A stretch of DNA of 64,000 nucleotides from Streptomyces composti (GCF_012034205.1 NZ_JAATEM010000002.1:1-64000); one strand, 5' to 3'. Counted from the first letter of the stretch, positions 27,577 through 37,114 are shown. The notes: generated by a model from the letters alone, not told the origin. A program made the numbers and translations.

Positions 27577-27602
27577 CCGGTAGGTGTTCGACAATGCCGA
27601 CC
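27577..27602. promoter_or_regulatory. Candidate GylR operator of the glycerol operon
   Basis: CCGGTAGGTGTTCGACAATG followed by CCGACC. The core TGTTCGACA-A-TGCCGA is a near palindrome, and the same sequence, apart from one inserted base and one substitution, lies before gylR at 28653-28679. It is about 120 nt from the glpF start and just upstream of a TAGAGT -10-like hexamer. Confidence 0.65.
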
Positions 27603-27750
27603 GATGGACGGGAGTCTTGCCCGGCGTAAGACGTGCGTCAAGAGTCTGGTTGTCGAAAGTGCGATCGTTGTTGATTGCCGTGAGGTATTGATCTACGGGG
27701 CGGGCCTGTCACCCTGTGTCCGATATGTCTGTCTCAGAGTACGACTGAAG

Positions 27751-27774
27751 CCGGAACGCCGTACGGCATTCCGG
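27751..27774 (-). terminator. Terminator hairpin after gylR
   Basis: A 10-bp stem CCGGAACGCC / GGCATTCCGG (one U-G pair in the minus-strand RNA) with a GTAC loop, downstream of the gylR stop. Confidence 0.5.
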
Positions 27775-27826
27775 TCCTCGTGCCGCCCGCGTTCCGGTCC
27801 CGGTGTCACGCGGGTGCCGGGTCCGC

Positions 27827-28600
27827 TCAGAAGCGTCCGGCGCCCAGGTCCCGCGACACCGCGCGGGCGCAGTCGCGCACCGCCGCGATCAGCTCGGGGC
27901 GCAGTGCCCCCTCCTCGTCGGGCCGGCACACCCGCTCCACGGCGCCGGTGATGCCCACCGCGCCCACCGGCATGCGCCGCCGGTCGTGGATCGGCGCGGC
28001 GATCGAGGCGACGCCCTCCCAGGTCTCCTCCACGTCCGCCGCGTAGCCGCGCGCCCGGGTGAGGTCGAGGATGCTCTCGAAGGCGTCCAGGTCGCACACG
28101 GTCCGCTCGGTGAACGCCTTGCGGTCGGCCTCGACGGCCTCGCTGTGCGCCACCGGGTCGTAGGCGGAGAGCACCTTGCCCAGGGCCGTGGAGTGCAGCG
28201 GCTGCATGGCGCCTATCTCCAGCACCTGCCGGCTGTCGTCGGGCCGGAAGACGTGGTGCACGATCAGCACGCCCTGCTGGTGCAGCACGCCCAGATAGAC
28301 GCTCTCGCCGCTGGAGCGGGCCAGGTCGTCCGTCCACACCAGCGCCCGCGCCCGCAGCTCGTGCACGTCCAGGTAGGTGGTGCCGAGGCGCAGCAGCTCG
28401 GCGCCCAGCTGATAGCGGCCGGAGGCCTCGTCCTGCTCGACGAAGCCCTCCTGCTGGAGGGTGCGGAGGATCCCGTGGGCGGTGCCCTTGGCGAGGCCCA
28501 GCGACGAGGCGATGTCCGACAGGCCGAGCCGTCGCTCGCCGCCCGCGAGCAGCCGCAGCATCGCCGCCGCCCGTTCGAGCGACTGGATGTTCCGTGCCAT
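27827..28600 (-). CDS. gylR: IclR-family regulator of the glycerol operon
   Basis: A 257-residue regulator. Residues about 1-70 are a winged helix-turn-helix (RNIQSLERAAAMLRLLAGGE and LSDIASSLGLAKGTAHGILR), followed by an IclR effector-binding domain with YLGVLHQQGVLIVHHV and AAPIHDRRRMPVGAVGITGA. GylR represses the glycerol operon in Streptomyces, with glycerol 3-phosphate as inducer. The ATG at 28600 with GGAGG is preferred over an upstream start adding 46 residues that would run through the operator. Same orientation as glpFKD, directly upstream. Confidence 0.92.
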   Translation of the reverse strand: MARNIQSLERAAAMLRLLAGGERRLGLSDIASSLGLAKGTAHGILRTLQQEGFVEQDEASGRYQLGAELLRLGTTYLDVHELRARALVWTDDLARSSGESVYLGVLHQQGVLIVHHVFRPDDSRQVLEIGAMQPLHSTALGKVLSAYDPVAHSEAVEADRKAFTERTVCDLDAFESILDLTRARGYAADVEETWEGVASIAAPIHDRRRMPVGAVGITGAVERVCRPDEEGALRPELIAAVRDCARAVSRDLGAGRF

Positions 28601-28652
28601 CGCCGTACTGCCTCCGTCCCCTTCGAGCGTCGACGTGCGACGTCGCTGCCGC

Positions 28653-28679
28653 TGTTCGGCAATGTCGAACACTACCGGT
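28653..28679. promoter_or_regulatory. Candidate GylR autoregulatory operator
   Basis: The palindrome TGTTCGGCAATGTCGAACA (28653-28671), continuing to CTACCGGT, is the reverse complement of the element before glpF over about 25 positions. It lies 53 nt upstream of the gylR start, suggesting autorepression. Confidence 0.65.
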
Positions 28680-28893
28680 CCATGCCGACCTCTCGCTAAT
28701 GGTCGTGCGAGATCCGTTGCGTCAGCTGCCGCACACACCGCCGCCGGCCATCATCGTCCGCCCCGTGGACGCTCTGAACATCAGGGCGCGGTCCCGGATA
28801 CCCTGACGGCGTGCGCCCCGCCGGGGAAGTCCCCCCGTGACTTCCGGGCAGGCGCAAAGCCGACAGCCGTCGCACTCAGAGGGAGCCCCTTCC

Positions 28894-31800
28894 ATGGCCT
28901 CGTTGCCGCCCACCCCTTCCGCCGACAGCAGGACCCGCGTGTCCGGACTCCGCGAGGCGCTCGCCACCCGAGTGGTCGTAGCCGACGGAGCGATGGGCAC
29001 CATGCTCCAGGCCCAGGACCCCACGCTCGAGGACTTCCAGAACCTCGAGGGCTGCAACGAGATCCTGAACCTGACCCGCCCCGACATCGTCCGTTCGGTC
29101 CACTCCGAGTACTTCGACGCCGGCGTCGACTGCGTCGAGACCAACACGTTCGGCGCCAACCACACCGCGATGGCGGAGTACGACATCTCCGACCGGGTGT
29201 ACGAGCTGTCCGAGGCGGGTGCCCGGATCGCCCGCGAGGTGGCCGACGAGCACGCCGCCCGCGACGGCCGCACCCGCTGGGTGCTCGGCTCCATCGGCCC
29301 CGGCACCAAGCTGCCCACCCTGGGCCACATCGACTACGGCACCATCCGCGACGGCTACCAGGCCAACGCCGAGGGCCTGCTCGCGGGCGGCGCCGACGCG
29401 CTGATCGTGGAGACCACCCAGGACCTGCTGCAGACCAAGGCCTCCATCCTGGGTGCCCGCAAGGCGATGGAGGCGACCGGCACCGAGGTGCCGCTGCTGG
29501 CCTCCATGGCTTTCGAGACCACCGGCACCATGCTGCTCGGCAGCGAGATCGGGGCCGCGCTGACCGCGCTGGAGCCGCTCGGCATCGACATGATCGGCCT
29601 GAACTGCTCGACCGGGCCCGCCGAGATGAGCGAGCACCTGCGTTTCCTCGCCCGGCACTCGCGCATCCCGCTGCTGTGCATGCCCAACGCCGGCCTGCCC
29701 GTCCTCACCAAGGACGGCGCCCACTTCCCGCTCGACGCCAAGGGCCTGGCCGACGCCCAGGAGGCCTTCGTCCGCGACTACGGACTGTCCCTGGTCGGCG
29801 GCTGCTGCGGCACCACCCCCGAGCACCTGCGCCAACTGGTGGAGCGGGTGCGCGGGGTGACCCCGCCGGAACGCGACCCGCAGCCCGAGCCCGGCGCCGC
29901 CTCCCTCTACCAGTCGGTGCCGTTCCGCCAGGACACCTCCTACCTGGCCATCGGCGAGCGCACCAACGCCAACGGCTCCAAGAAGTTCCGCGAGGCCATG
30001 CTGGACGGCCGCTGGGACGACTGCGTGGAGATGGCCCGCGAGCAGATCCGCGAGGGCGCGCACATGCTCGACCTGTGCGTCGACTACGTCGGCCGCGACG
30101 GCGTCGCCGACATGCGCGAGCTGGCCGGCCGCTTCGCCACCGCCTCCACCCTGCCGATCGTGCTGGACTCCACCGAGGTGGACGTCATCCGGGCCGGCCT
30201 GGAGAAGCTCGGCGGGCGCGCCGTGATCAACTCGGTCAACTACGAGGACGGCGACGGACCCGACTCCCGCTTCGCGCAGGTCACCCGGCTCGCCAAGGAG
30301 CACGGCGCCGCCCTGATCGCGCTCACCATCGACGAGGAGGGCCAGGCCCGCACCGCCGAGAAGAAGGTCGAGATCGCCGAACGCCTGATCGCCGACCTCA
30401 CCGGCAACTGGGGCATCCGCGAGGAGGACATCCTCGTCGACTGCCTGACCTTCACCATCTGCACCGGGCAGGAGGAGTCCCGCAAGGACGGCGTCGCCAC
30501 CATCGAGGCCATCCGCGAGCTCAAGCGGCGGCACCCGCGCGTGCAGACCACGCTCGGCCTGTCCAACATCTCCTTCGGCCTCAACCCGGCCGCCCGCATT
30601 CTGCTGAACTCCGTCTTCCTCGACGAGTGCGTCAAGGCGGGCCTGGACTCGGCGATCGTGCACGCGAGCAAGATCCTGCCCATCGCCCGGTTCAGCGAGG
30701 AGGAGGTCGACACCGCGCTCGACCTGATCTACGACCGGCGGCGCGAGGGCTACGACCCGCTGCAGAAGCTGATGCAGCTCTTCGAGGGCGCCACCGCCAA
30801 GTCCCTGAAGGCGGGCAGGGCGGAGGAGCTGGCCGCGCTGCCGCTGGACGAGCGCCTGAAGCGGCGCATCATCGACGGCGAGCGCAACGGCCTGGAGGAC
30901 GACCTCGACGAGGCCCTCAAGACCCGCAAGGCCCTGGACATCGTCAACGACACGCTGCTCGACGGCATGAAGGTCGTCGGCGAGCTGTTCGGCTCCGGTC
31001 AGATGCAGCTGCCGTTCGTGCTCCAGTCCGCCGAGGTGATGAAGGCCGCGGTGGCCCACCTCGAGCCGCACATGGAGAAGACCGACGAGGCCGGCAAGGG
31101 CACCATCGTGCTGGCCACCGTCCGCGGCGACGTGCACGACATCGGCAAGAACCTGGTCGACATCATCCTGTCGAACAACGGCTACAACGTGGTCAACCTC
31201 GGCATCAAGCAGCCGGTCTCGGCGATCCTGGAGGCCGCCGAGGAGCACCGGGCCGATGTGATCGGCATGTCGGGCCTGCTGGTGAAGTCCACGGTGATCA
31301 TGAAGGAGAACCTCGAGGAGCTGAACCAGCGCGGCCTCGCCGCCCGCTACCCGGTCATCCTCGGCGGCGCCGCCCTCACCCGCGCGTATGTCGAGCAGGA
31401 CCTGCACGAGCTCTACCAGGGCGAGGTCCGCTACGCCCGCGACGCCTTCGAGGGCCTGCGCCTGATGGACGCCCTCATCGGCATCAAGCGCGGTGTGCCC
31501 GGCGCCAAGCTGCCCGAGCTGCGCCCGCGCCGGGTCCGCGCGGCCACCGTCGAGGTGGAGGAGCGCCCCGAGGCCGGGCACGTCCGGTCCGACGTCGCCA
31601 CCGACAACCCGGTGCCCACCCCGCCGTTCTGGGGGACCCGCGTGGTCAAGGGCATCCAGCTCAAGGAGTACGCGAGCTGGATCGACGAGGGGGCCCTGTT
31701 CAAGGGCCAGTGGGGGCTGAAGCAGGCCCGCACCGGCGAGGGCCCGACCTACGAGGAGCTGGTCGAGACGGAGGGCCGGCCCCGGCTGCGCGGCCTGCTG

Positions 31801-32406
31801 GACAAGCTGCAGCGGGAGAACCTGCTGGAGGCGGCCGTGGTCTACGGCTACTTCCCGTGCGTGTCCAAGGACGACGACCTGATCATCCTGGACGAGCAGG
31901 GCAACGAGCGCACCCGCTTCACCTTCCCGCGCCAGCGTCGCGGCCGCAGGCTGTGCCTGGCCGACTTCTTCCGCCCGGAGGAGTCCGGCGAGCGGGACGT
32001 CGTCGGGCTCCAGGTGGTCACCGTCGGCTCCCGCATCGGTGAGGAGACCGCGCGGCTGTTCGAGGCCAACGCCTACCGCGACTACCTGGAACTGCACGGG
32101 CTGTCCGTGCAGCTGGCGGAGGCGCTCGCCGAGTACTGGCACGCCCGGGTCCGCTCCGAGCTGGGCTTCGCGGGGGAGGACCCCGAGGAGATGGAGGACA
32201 TGTTCGCCCTGAAGTACCGGGGCGCCCGCTTCTCCCTCGGCTACGGCGCCTGCCCCGACCTGGAGGACCGCGCCAAGATCGCCGACCTGCTCCAGCCGGA
32301 ACGCATCGGCGTGCAACTGTCCGAGGAGTTCCAGCTGCACCCCGAGCAGTCCACCGACGCCATCGTGATCCACCACCCGGAGGCCAAGTACTTCAACGCC
32401 CGCTGA
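28894..32406 (+). CDS. metH: Cobalamin-dependent methionine synthase
   Basis: A 1170-residue modular enzyme that methylates homocysteine from methyltetrahydrofolate via cobalamin. Modules in order: homocysteine domain (about 15-320; zinc cysteines in GLNCSTG and GGCCGTTPEH), pterin domain (about 350-620; ERTNANGSKKFREAM), B12 domain (about 640-890; DVHDIGKN with Asp746, His748 as the base-off ligand) and the AdoMet reactivation domain (about 920-1160; SLGYGACPDLEDR). The ATG at 28894 has GGGAG upstream. No cobalamin riboswitch is evident in the 290 nt before it. Confidence 0.96.
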   Translation: MASLPPTPSADSRTRVSGLREALATRVVVADGAMGTMLQAQDPTLEDFQNLEGCNEILNLTRPDIVRSVHSEYFDAGVDCVETNTFGANHTAMAEYDISDRVYELSEAGARIAREVADEHAARDGRTRWVLGSIGPGTKLPTLGHIDYGTIRDGYQANAEGLLAGGADALIVETTQDLLQTKASILGARKAMEATGTEVPLLASMAFETTGTMLLGSEIGAALTALEPLGIDMIGLNCSTGPAEMSEHLRFLARHSRIPLLCMPNAGLPVLTKDGAHFPLDAKGLADAQEAFVRDYGLSLVGGCCGTTPEHLRQLVERVRGVTPPERDPQPEPGAASLYQSVPFRQDTSYLAIGERTNANGSKKFREAMLDGRWDDCVEMAREQIREGAHMLDLCVDYVGRDGVADMRELAGRFATASTLPIVLDSTEVDVIRAGLEKLGGRAVINSVNYEDGDGPDSRFAQVTRLAKEHGAALIALTIDEEGQARTAEKKVEIAERLIADLTGNWGIREEDILVDCLTFTICTGQEESRKDGVATIEAIRELKRRHPRVQTTLGLSNISFGLNPAARILLNSVFLDECVKAGLDSAIVHASKILPIARFSEEEVDTALDLIYDRRREGYDPLQKLMQLFEGATAKSLKAGRAEELAALPLDERLKRRIIDGERNGLEDDLDEALKTRKALDIVNDTLLDGMKVVGELFGSGQMQLPFVLQSAEVMKAAVAHLEPHMEKTDEAGKGTIVLATVRGDVHDIGKNLVDIILSNNGYNVVNLGIKQPVSAILEAAEEHRADVIGMSGLLVKSTVIMKENLEELNQRGLAARYPVILGGAALTRAYVEQDLHELYQGEVRYARDAFEGLRLMDALIGIKRGVPGAKLPELRPRRVRAATVEVEERPEAGHVRSDVATDNPVPTPPFWGTRVVKGIQLKEYASWIDEGALFKGQWGLKQARTGEGPTYEELVETEGRPRLRGLLDKLQRENLLEAAVVYGYFPCVSKDDDLIILDEQGNERTRFTFPRQRRGRRLCLADFFRPEESGERDVVGLQVVTVGSRIGEETARLFEANAYRDYLELHGLSVQLAEALAEYWHARVRSELGFAGEDPEEMEDMFALKYRGARFSLGYGACPDLEDRAKIADLLQPERIGVQLSEEFQLHPEQSTDAIVIHHPEAKYFNAR

Positions 32407-32416
32407 GACCGCGCAC

Positions 32417-32436
32417 GGGCCCCGTCAGCGGGGCCC
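32417..32436 (+). terminator. Terminator hairpin after metH
   Basis: An 8-bp stem GGGCCCCG / CGGGGCCC with a TCAG loop, extended by outer complementary GCAC/GTGC bases, 10 nt after the stop. Confidence 0.7.
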
Positions 32437-32547
32437 GACGTGCGACAAGAGGCGTTCCTCCGGCACACGACGTACACTGGTCGGTCCACTGCAGGCCGGT
32501 TCCCGCACGGGGACCGGCCTGATCGTCCCTGTGAAGGAGGTACGTGG

Positions 32548-33249
32548 ATGACCAGTACGGTCCCCGCGCTCGGTACCCGGACGGCCGAGGGCTCTGCCCT
32601 GCAGGCCGTGCTCCTCGACATGGACGGCACGCTGGTGGACACCGAGGGCTTCTGGTGGGACGTCGAGTGCGAGGTCTTCGCCTCCCTCGGCCACACCCTC
32701 GACGAATCCTGGCGCCATGTCGTGGTCGGCGGGCCGATGACCCGCAGTGCGGGGTTCCTGATCGAGGCGACCGGCGCCGACATCTCGCTCGAGGAACTCG
32801 CGGTGCTGCTCAACGACGGCTTCGAGCAGCGCATCGACCGGGCCCTGCCGCTGATGCCGGGCGCCGCCCGGCTGCTCGCCGAACTGCGCGAGTACGAGAT
32901 CCCCACGGCGCTCGTCTCCGCCTCCCACCGGCGCATCATCGACCGTGTGCTCTCCGTTCTCGGCCCGCACCACTTCGCGCTGTCGGTCGCGGGCGACGAG
33001 GTCCCGCGCACCAAGCCGCACCCCGACCCCTACCTGGCGGCCGCCGCAGGTCTCGGAGTGGACCCGATGCGGTGTGCCGTGGTCGAGGACACCGCGACCG
33101 GAGTGGCCTCGGCCGAGGCGGCAGGATGCCAGGTCGTGGCCGTGCCCTCCGTCGCGCCGATCCTGCCCGCCGCAGGGCGTACCGTCGTTCCCTCGCTGGA
33201 AGTCGTGAACCTGTCATTCCTGCACGGCCTGATGACGGAAATGCCCTGA
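32548..33249 (+). CDS. HAD-superfamily phosphatase/phosphomutase
   Basis: A 233-residue haloacid dehalogenase-like hydrolase. Motif I is LLDMDGTLVDTE near residue 20, motif II VSASHRRI, motif III the Lys in PRTKPHPDPYL, and motif IV VEDTATGVASAEAAG; a helical cap lies between I and II. It resembles beta-phosphoglucomutase or sugar phosphatases, so a small phosphorylated metabolite is the likely substrate. The ATG has AAGGAGG upstream. Separate from metH by a terminator. Confidence 0.88.
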   Translation: MTSTVPALGTRTAEGSALQAVLLDMDGTLVDTEGFWWDVECEVFASLGHTLDESWRHVVVGGPMTRSAGFLIEATGADISLEELAVLLNDGFEQRIDRALPLMPGAARLLAELREYEIPTALVSASHRRIIDRVLSVLGPHHFALSVAGDEVPRTKPHPDPYLAAAAGLGVDPMRCAVVEDTATGVASAEAAGCQVVAVPSVAPILPAAGRTVVPSLEVVNLSFLHGLMTEMP

Positions 33250-33693
33250 CCGTTCACCCAGCGTGCAACCGGCCTTGTGCCAGTAATTTCCAGCCGAACA
33301 CGCCCTGGCCGTCAGCACATCCGTGCGAGGAAATTCGGCCCCTCGGCGGCGGATGATTTCCGGTACCACCGACCCTGTTTTTCCTGTGATTTTCACCACG
33401 TTCACAGCGGTCGAGGGTGGGGGCGGCATGTGCTGTCCGCCCCTTTTCGGCGGTCACCGGTGTGCCCTTGTGTCCCGATTGGGTGGCCGTTGTTCTGATC
33501 CTTCCCCGGGAACCTTTACCGGTGCGTTCACACCCGGTTCCGCTGCGTGATGAGGGCCCAACTCCGGTGACTGCGAACCCTTCTGCGGGTGCGGACTAAT
33601 CTCATCGCGAGAACATCGCCCCAACGCCGTGGTCCGCTGCGCCACCCCTGCATGCCGGATACACGGAATCGACAGCTGTGGAGAAACCCGAGC
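33250..33693. other. 444-bp intergenic region
   Basis: Less GC-rich than its neighbours, with several T-rich stretches. It holds a terminator-like hairpin with a T-run (33420-33447) and presumably the promoter of the first solute-binding protein gene. No supported ORF. Confidence 0.6.
33420..33447 (+). terminator. Hairpin with T-run
   Basis: GGGGCGG / CCGCCCC with a 10-nt loop, followed directly by TTTT: a classical rho-independent shape, 170 nt after the HAD gene. It could also act as an attenuator in the leader of the next gene. Confidence 0.55.
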
Positions 33694-35298
33694 ATGAACC
33701 GGAAGACTTTGGTGCCTGCGGCCGCACTCGGCCTGCTCGCACCGGTGATCGCCGCCTGTGGTGACACCGAGAGCGGGCGCACCGACGGCGACGCGATCGT
33801 CGTCGGCACCACGGACCGGTTCACCGCCTCCGAGGAGGCACCGGCACCCCTCGACCCCGCCTACGCCTACGGCGTGGACACCTGGAACATCCTCCGCCAG
33901 ACCGTGCAGACGCTGATGGTCCAGCCGCGCGGCGAGGGCGAGCCCGTGCCCGAGGCGGCCGAGTCCTGCGGCTTCACCGACGCCGGCAACGAGCGCTACA
34001 GCTGCACCCTGCGCGACGGTCTGACCTTCGCCGACGGGGACCCCGTCACCGCCGCCGATGTGAAGTACTCCATCGACCGGGCGCGCTCCCTGAAGGCCGA
34101 CAGCGGTGTCTCCGCCCTGCTGAACACCATCGACACCGTGGAGACCCAGGGCGAGCGCGAGGTCGTCTTCCACCTCAGGACCGCCGACGCCACCTTCCCG
34201 TACAAGCTGTCCACCCCCGTCGCCGGCATCGTCGACCCGGACGACTACGCCAAGGACAAGCTGCGCGAGGGCTTCCGGGTCGACGGCTCCGGCCCCTACA
34301 CCGTGGACATCGAGGCGAAGAACGACGAGCTGGTCCGCGCCACCTTCACCAAGAACCCCGACTACAAGGGCGCGCTGAAGGTGAACAACGACAAGGTCGT
34401 GATGGTCTCCTTCGACAGCGCCGAGGCCATGGGCGAGGCGCTGGAGAAGGATGACATCGACGTCATCAGCCGCACCATGTCGCCCGAGCAGATCAAGAAG
34501 CTCTCCGGCAACGCGGGCGACGACATCGACCTGGTCGAGCTGCCCGGCCTGGAGATCCGCTACCTGGGCTTCAACACCGAGGCCGGGCCGGTCAAGAGCA
34601 AGGCCGTCCGCCAGGCCATGGCCCAGATCGTCAACCGCGGCGAACTGGTCTCCAAGGTGTACGGCAGCCAGGCCGAGCCGCTGTTCTCCCTGGTCCCGGC
34701 CAGCGTCACCGGCCACTCCAACGCGTTCTTCAACAAGTACGGCGAGCCCAGCACCGCCAAGGCCCGCGCCCTGCTGGAGCAGGCCGGCATCTCCACCCCG
34801 GTCGAACTGACGCTGCACTACACCACGGACCACTACGGGCCGGCCACCAAGAAGGAGTTCGAGCAGCTGCAGAAGCAGCTCAACGACAGCGGCCTGTTCA
34901 AGGCGGACATCAAGGGCGAGCCCTGGGCGACCTTCCGCCCCGCCGAGCTCAAGGGCAAGTACGACGTCTACGGGATGGGCTGGTTCCCCGACTTCCCCGA
35001 CGCCGACAACTTCCTCGCCCCCTTCCTGGACAAGGACAACTTCCTCAACTCGCCGTACTCCAACGCCGAGATCCAGAAGAAGCTGATTCCCCAGTCGCGC
35101 CGCCAGGCCGACCGGCTGGCAGCGGCCGGAAGCCTGACGGCGATGCAGAACACCGTGGCCGAGGACGTGCCGGTCCTGCCGCTGTGGCAGGGCAACCAGT
35201 ACGTCGCCGCACGTGGCGACATCACCGGCACCGCCTACGCGCTCAACTCCTCCTCCACGCTCCAGCTGTGGGAGCTCGGCCGCGGAGTGAGCGGCTGA
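33694..35298 (+). CDS. Family 5 ABC solute-binding lipoprotein (first of two)
   Basis: A 534-residue extracytoplasmic binding protein of the DppA/OppA type. The lipobox VIAAC puts the lipidated Cys at residue 22. Family features include RDGLTFADGDPVTAADVKYSIDRA, FNTEAGPVKSKAVRQAMAQI and GWFPDFPDADNFLAPF. The ligand is probably a peptide or other small molecule. No permease or ATPase gene is nearby. It is paralogous to the next gene (both share GPAT, KQLN, SGLF, PDADNF and VLPxWQGxQY) with a 67-nt gap. Confidence 0.9.
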   Translation: MNRKTLVPAAALGLLAPVIAACGDTESGRTDGDAIVVGTTDRFTASEEAPAPLDPAYAYGVDTWNILRQTVQTLMVQPRGEGEPVPEAAESCGFTDAGNERYSCTLRDGLTFADGDPVTAADVKYSIDRARSLKADSGVSALLNTIDTVETQGEREVVFHLRTADATFPYKLSTPVAGIVDPDDYAKDKLREGFRVDGSGPYTVDIEAKNDELVRATFTKNPDYKGALKVNNDKVVMVSFDSAEAMGEALEKDDIDVISRTMSPEQIKKLSGNAGDDIDLVELPGLEIRYLGFNTEAGPVKSKAVRQAMAQIVNRGELVSKVYGSQAEPLFSLVPASVTGHSNAFFNKYGEPSTAKARALLEQAGISTPVELTLHYTTDHYGPATKKEFEQLQKQLNDSGLFKADIKGEPWATFRPAELKGKYDVYGMGWFPDFPDADNFLAPFLDKDNFLNSPYSNAEIQKKLIPQSRRQADRLAAAGSLTAMQNTVAEDVPVLPLWQGNQYVAARGDITGTAYALNSSSTLQLWELGRGVSG

Positions 35299-35365
35299 CG
35301 GACCGTCCTGGTCCCGGGCAAGGACGTGGCCCGGGATCCGAAGCAACGAACGACAAGGCACACAC

Positions 35366-36955
35366 GTGAACCTGCGCAACCAGTGGCGGGTCCTGCCGAT
35401 CGCGGCAGTACTCGCCTCCGGCCTGCTGACCGGCTGCGGATCGGAGAACGGCGACTCGGGGGACGACGGCAACAACGTCGTCGTCGGCATGTCCGACGAC
35501 GTCCTCGCCACCGACCCCGCATCGGGCTACGACCCGGGCTCCTGGCTGTTGTTCAACAACGTCTTCCAGTCGCTGCTCAGCTTCCCCAAGGGAGGCACCG
35601 AGCCGCAGCCGGAGGCGGCCCGGGAATGCTCGTTCCAGGGCACCGGGACCAAGGTCTACACGTGCACCCTCAAGGACGGGCTGAAGTTCAGCAACGGTGA
35701 CCCGCTCACCTCGAAGGACGTCAAGTTCTCCTTCGACCGCATGCTGAAGATCGACGACCCCGACGGCCCGGCGATCATGTTCCCGAGCCTGGAGAAGGTG
35801 GAGACCCCGGACGACAAGACCGTCGTTTTCCGCCTCAACACGCCCGACGCCACCTTCCCGAGCAAGATCGCGTCCGGTGCCGGCTCCATCGTCAACCACC
35901 GCGAGTACGACGCCGACGGGCTGCGCGAGGACCGCAAGGCGGTCGGCTCAGGCCCCTACAAGCTGGACTCCTTCACCGACACGCAAGCCGTCTTCTCGGT
36001 CAACGAGCACTACAAGGGCACCGCCAAGCCCAAGAACAGCGGCGTCACGCTGAAGTTCTTCCACGGTGACCAGGACGCCTTGAAGAAGGCTGTCCAGAAC
36101 GCCGAGGTCGACGTCGCCTACCGTGGCCTCACCGCCCAGGCCATCTCCGACCTGGAGAAGTCCGACGACGGCACCGGCGCCATCGAGGTCATAGAGGGCA
36201 GCAGCGCCGAGGTCCAGCACCTGGTGTTCAACATGGACCACCCGGTCACCGGCAAGCTCGGCGTGCGCAAGGCCATCGCCCATCTGATCGACCGCGACGC
36301 CCTGATCCAGGACGTCTACCAGGGCACCGCCACCCCGCTGTACTCGATCATCCCGGCCGGCATCAGCGGCCACAACACCGCCTTCTTCGACACCTACGGC
36401 GACCGTCCCTCCAAGGCCAAGGCCGCCGCGGCGCTCGCCGGTGAGGGCATCACCGGCAAGGTGAAGCTCACCCTGTGGTCCACCCCGTCCCGCTACGGCC
36501 CGGCCACCGACCAGGAACTCGCCGCGATCGCCAAGCAGCTCAACGCCTCCGGCCTGTTCGACGCCCAGATGAAGTCCGTCGACTTCGAGCAGTACGAGAA
36601 GGACATCGAGGCCGGCAAGTACGGCGTCTACGTCAAGGGCTGGGTCCCGGACTACCCCGACGCCGACAACTTCACCGGCCCCTTCTTCGGCGAGGGCAAC
36701 GTCCTGAACAACAACTACGAGAACGACACCATCACCGGCTCGCTGATCCCCAGCACCGCCGCCGAGGGTGACCGCTCCGCCACCGACCAGGACTTCAGCA
36801 GGCTCCAGGACATCGTCGCCGAGGAACTGCCCGTCCTCCCGGTGTGGCAGGGCAAGCAGTACGCGGTCGTCCGCGACGGCGTCGCCGGACTCGAGTACTG
36901 CCTCGACGCCTCCACCGTCTTCCGCTTCTGGGAGATCAGCAAGAGCGAGGTCTGA
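35366..36955 (+). CDS. Family 5 ABC solute-binding lipoprotein (second of two)
   Basis: A 529-residue binding lipoprotein with the lipobox LLTGC (Cys24), KDGLKFSNGDPLTSKDVKFSFDRM, HLVFNMDHPVTGKLGVRKAI and WVPDYPDADNFTGPF. A tandem paralogue of the upstream gene, read from the same strand and probably the same mRNA. GTG start; the upstream sequence ACAAGGCACAC is a weak ribosome binding site. Terminated by a strong palindrome at 36981. It must work with permease components encoded elsewhere. Confidence 0.9.
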   Translation: MNLRNQWRVLPIAAVLASGLLTGCGSENGDSGDDGNNVVVGMSDDVLATDPASGYDPGSWLLFNNVFQSLLSFPKGGTEPQPEAARECSFQGTGTKVYTCTLKDGLKFSNGDPLTSKDVKFSFDRMLKIDDPDGPAIMFPSLEKVETPDDKTVVFRLNTPDATFPSKIASGAGSIVNHREYDADGLREDRKAVGSGPYKLDSFTDTQAVFSVNEHYKGTAKPKNSGVTLKFFHGDQDALKKAVQNAEVDVAYRGLTAQAISDLEKSDDGTGAIEVIEGSSAEVQHLVFNMDHPVTGKLGVRKAIAHLIDRDALIQDVYQGTATPLYSIIPAGISGHNTAFFDTYGDRPSKAKAAAALAGEGITGKVKLTLWSTPSRYGPATDQELAAIAKQLNASGLFDAQMKSVDFEQYEKDIEAGKYGVYVKGWVPDYPDADNFTGPFFGEGNVLNNNYENDTITGSLIPSTAAEGDRSATDQDFSRLQDIVAEELPVLPVWQGKQYAVVRDGVAGLEYCLDASTVFRFWEISKSEV

Positions 36956-36980
36956 GCGGGCCACGGCCCGGCAACGGCAA

Positions 36981-37012
36981 CAGGCGCCCCTTCCCGCGGG
37001 AAGGGGCGCCTG
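36981..37012. terminator. Perfect 32-nt palindromic terminator
   Basis: CAGGCGCCCCTTCCCG and its exact reverse complement are adjacent (36981-36996, 36997-37012), giving a 14-bp stem with a tight loop between the solute-binding gene and the convergent response regulator gene. Confidence 0.75.
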
Positions 37013-37114
37013 CCTCGTTCTGAACCGTTCCGAGCAGTCGCGGAGGTCGCGGGAGTCGCGCTGTTCTGTTCCGGCTCGCAGCGACCGTCTCCGGCGCCCG
37101 GATCCGGGGTCTCG

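Larger units (their letters stand above)
27458..27826. other. 369-bp region between glpF and gylR
   Basis: It holds the 5' region of the glycerol operon and the 3' end of the gylR transcript. Visible parts are a TAGAGT -10-like hexamer on the minus strand (27561-27566, complement), a GylR-type palindrome (27577-27602) upstream of it, and a gylR terminator hairpin (27751-27774). It is noticeably less GC-rich than its surroundings. No gene seen. Confidence 0.6.

Noticed and set aside
28601..28893. Cobalamin or S-adenosylhomocysteine riboswitch before metH
   Set aside because: I looked for the conserved B12-box and for the SAH-riboswitch core and found neither; only unremarkable GC-rich hairpins are present.
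28876..32376. A 1166-codon open frame antisense to metH
   Set aside because: Composition-driven shadow: in high-GC DNA the antisense frame of a real gene stays open. It is His/Gly/Val/Leu-rich low complexity with no domain, while the plus strand encodes a complete MetH.
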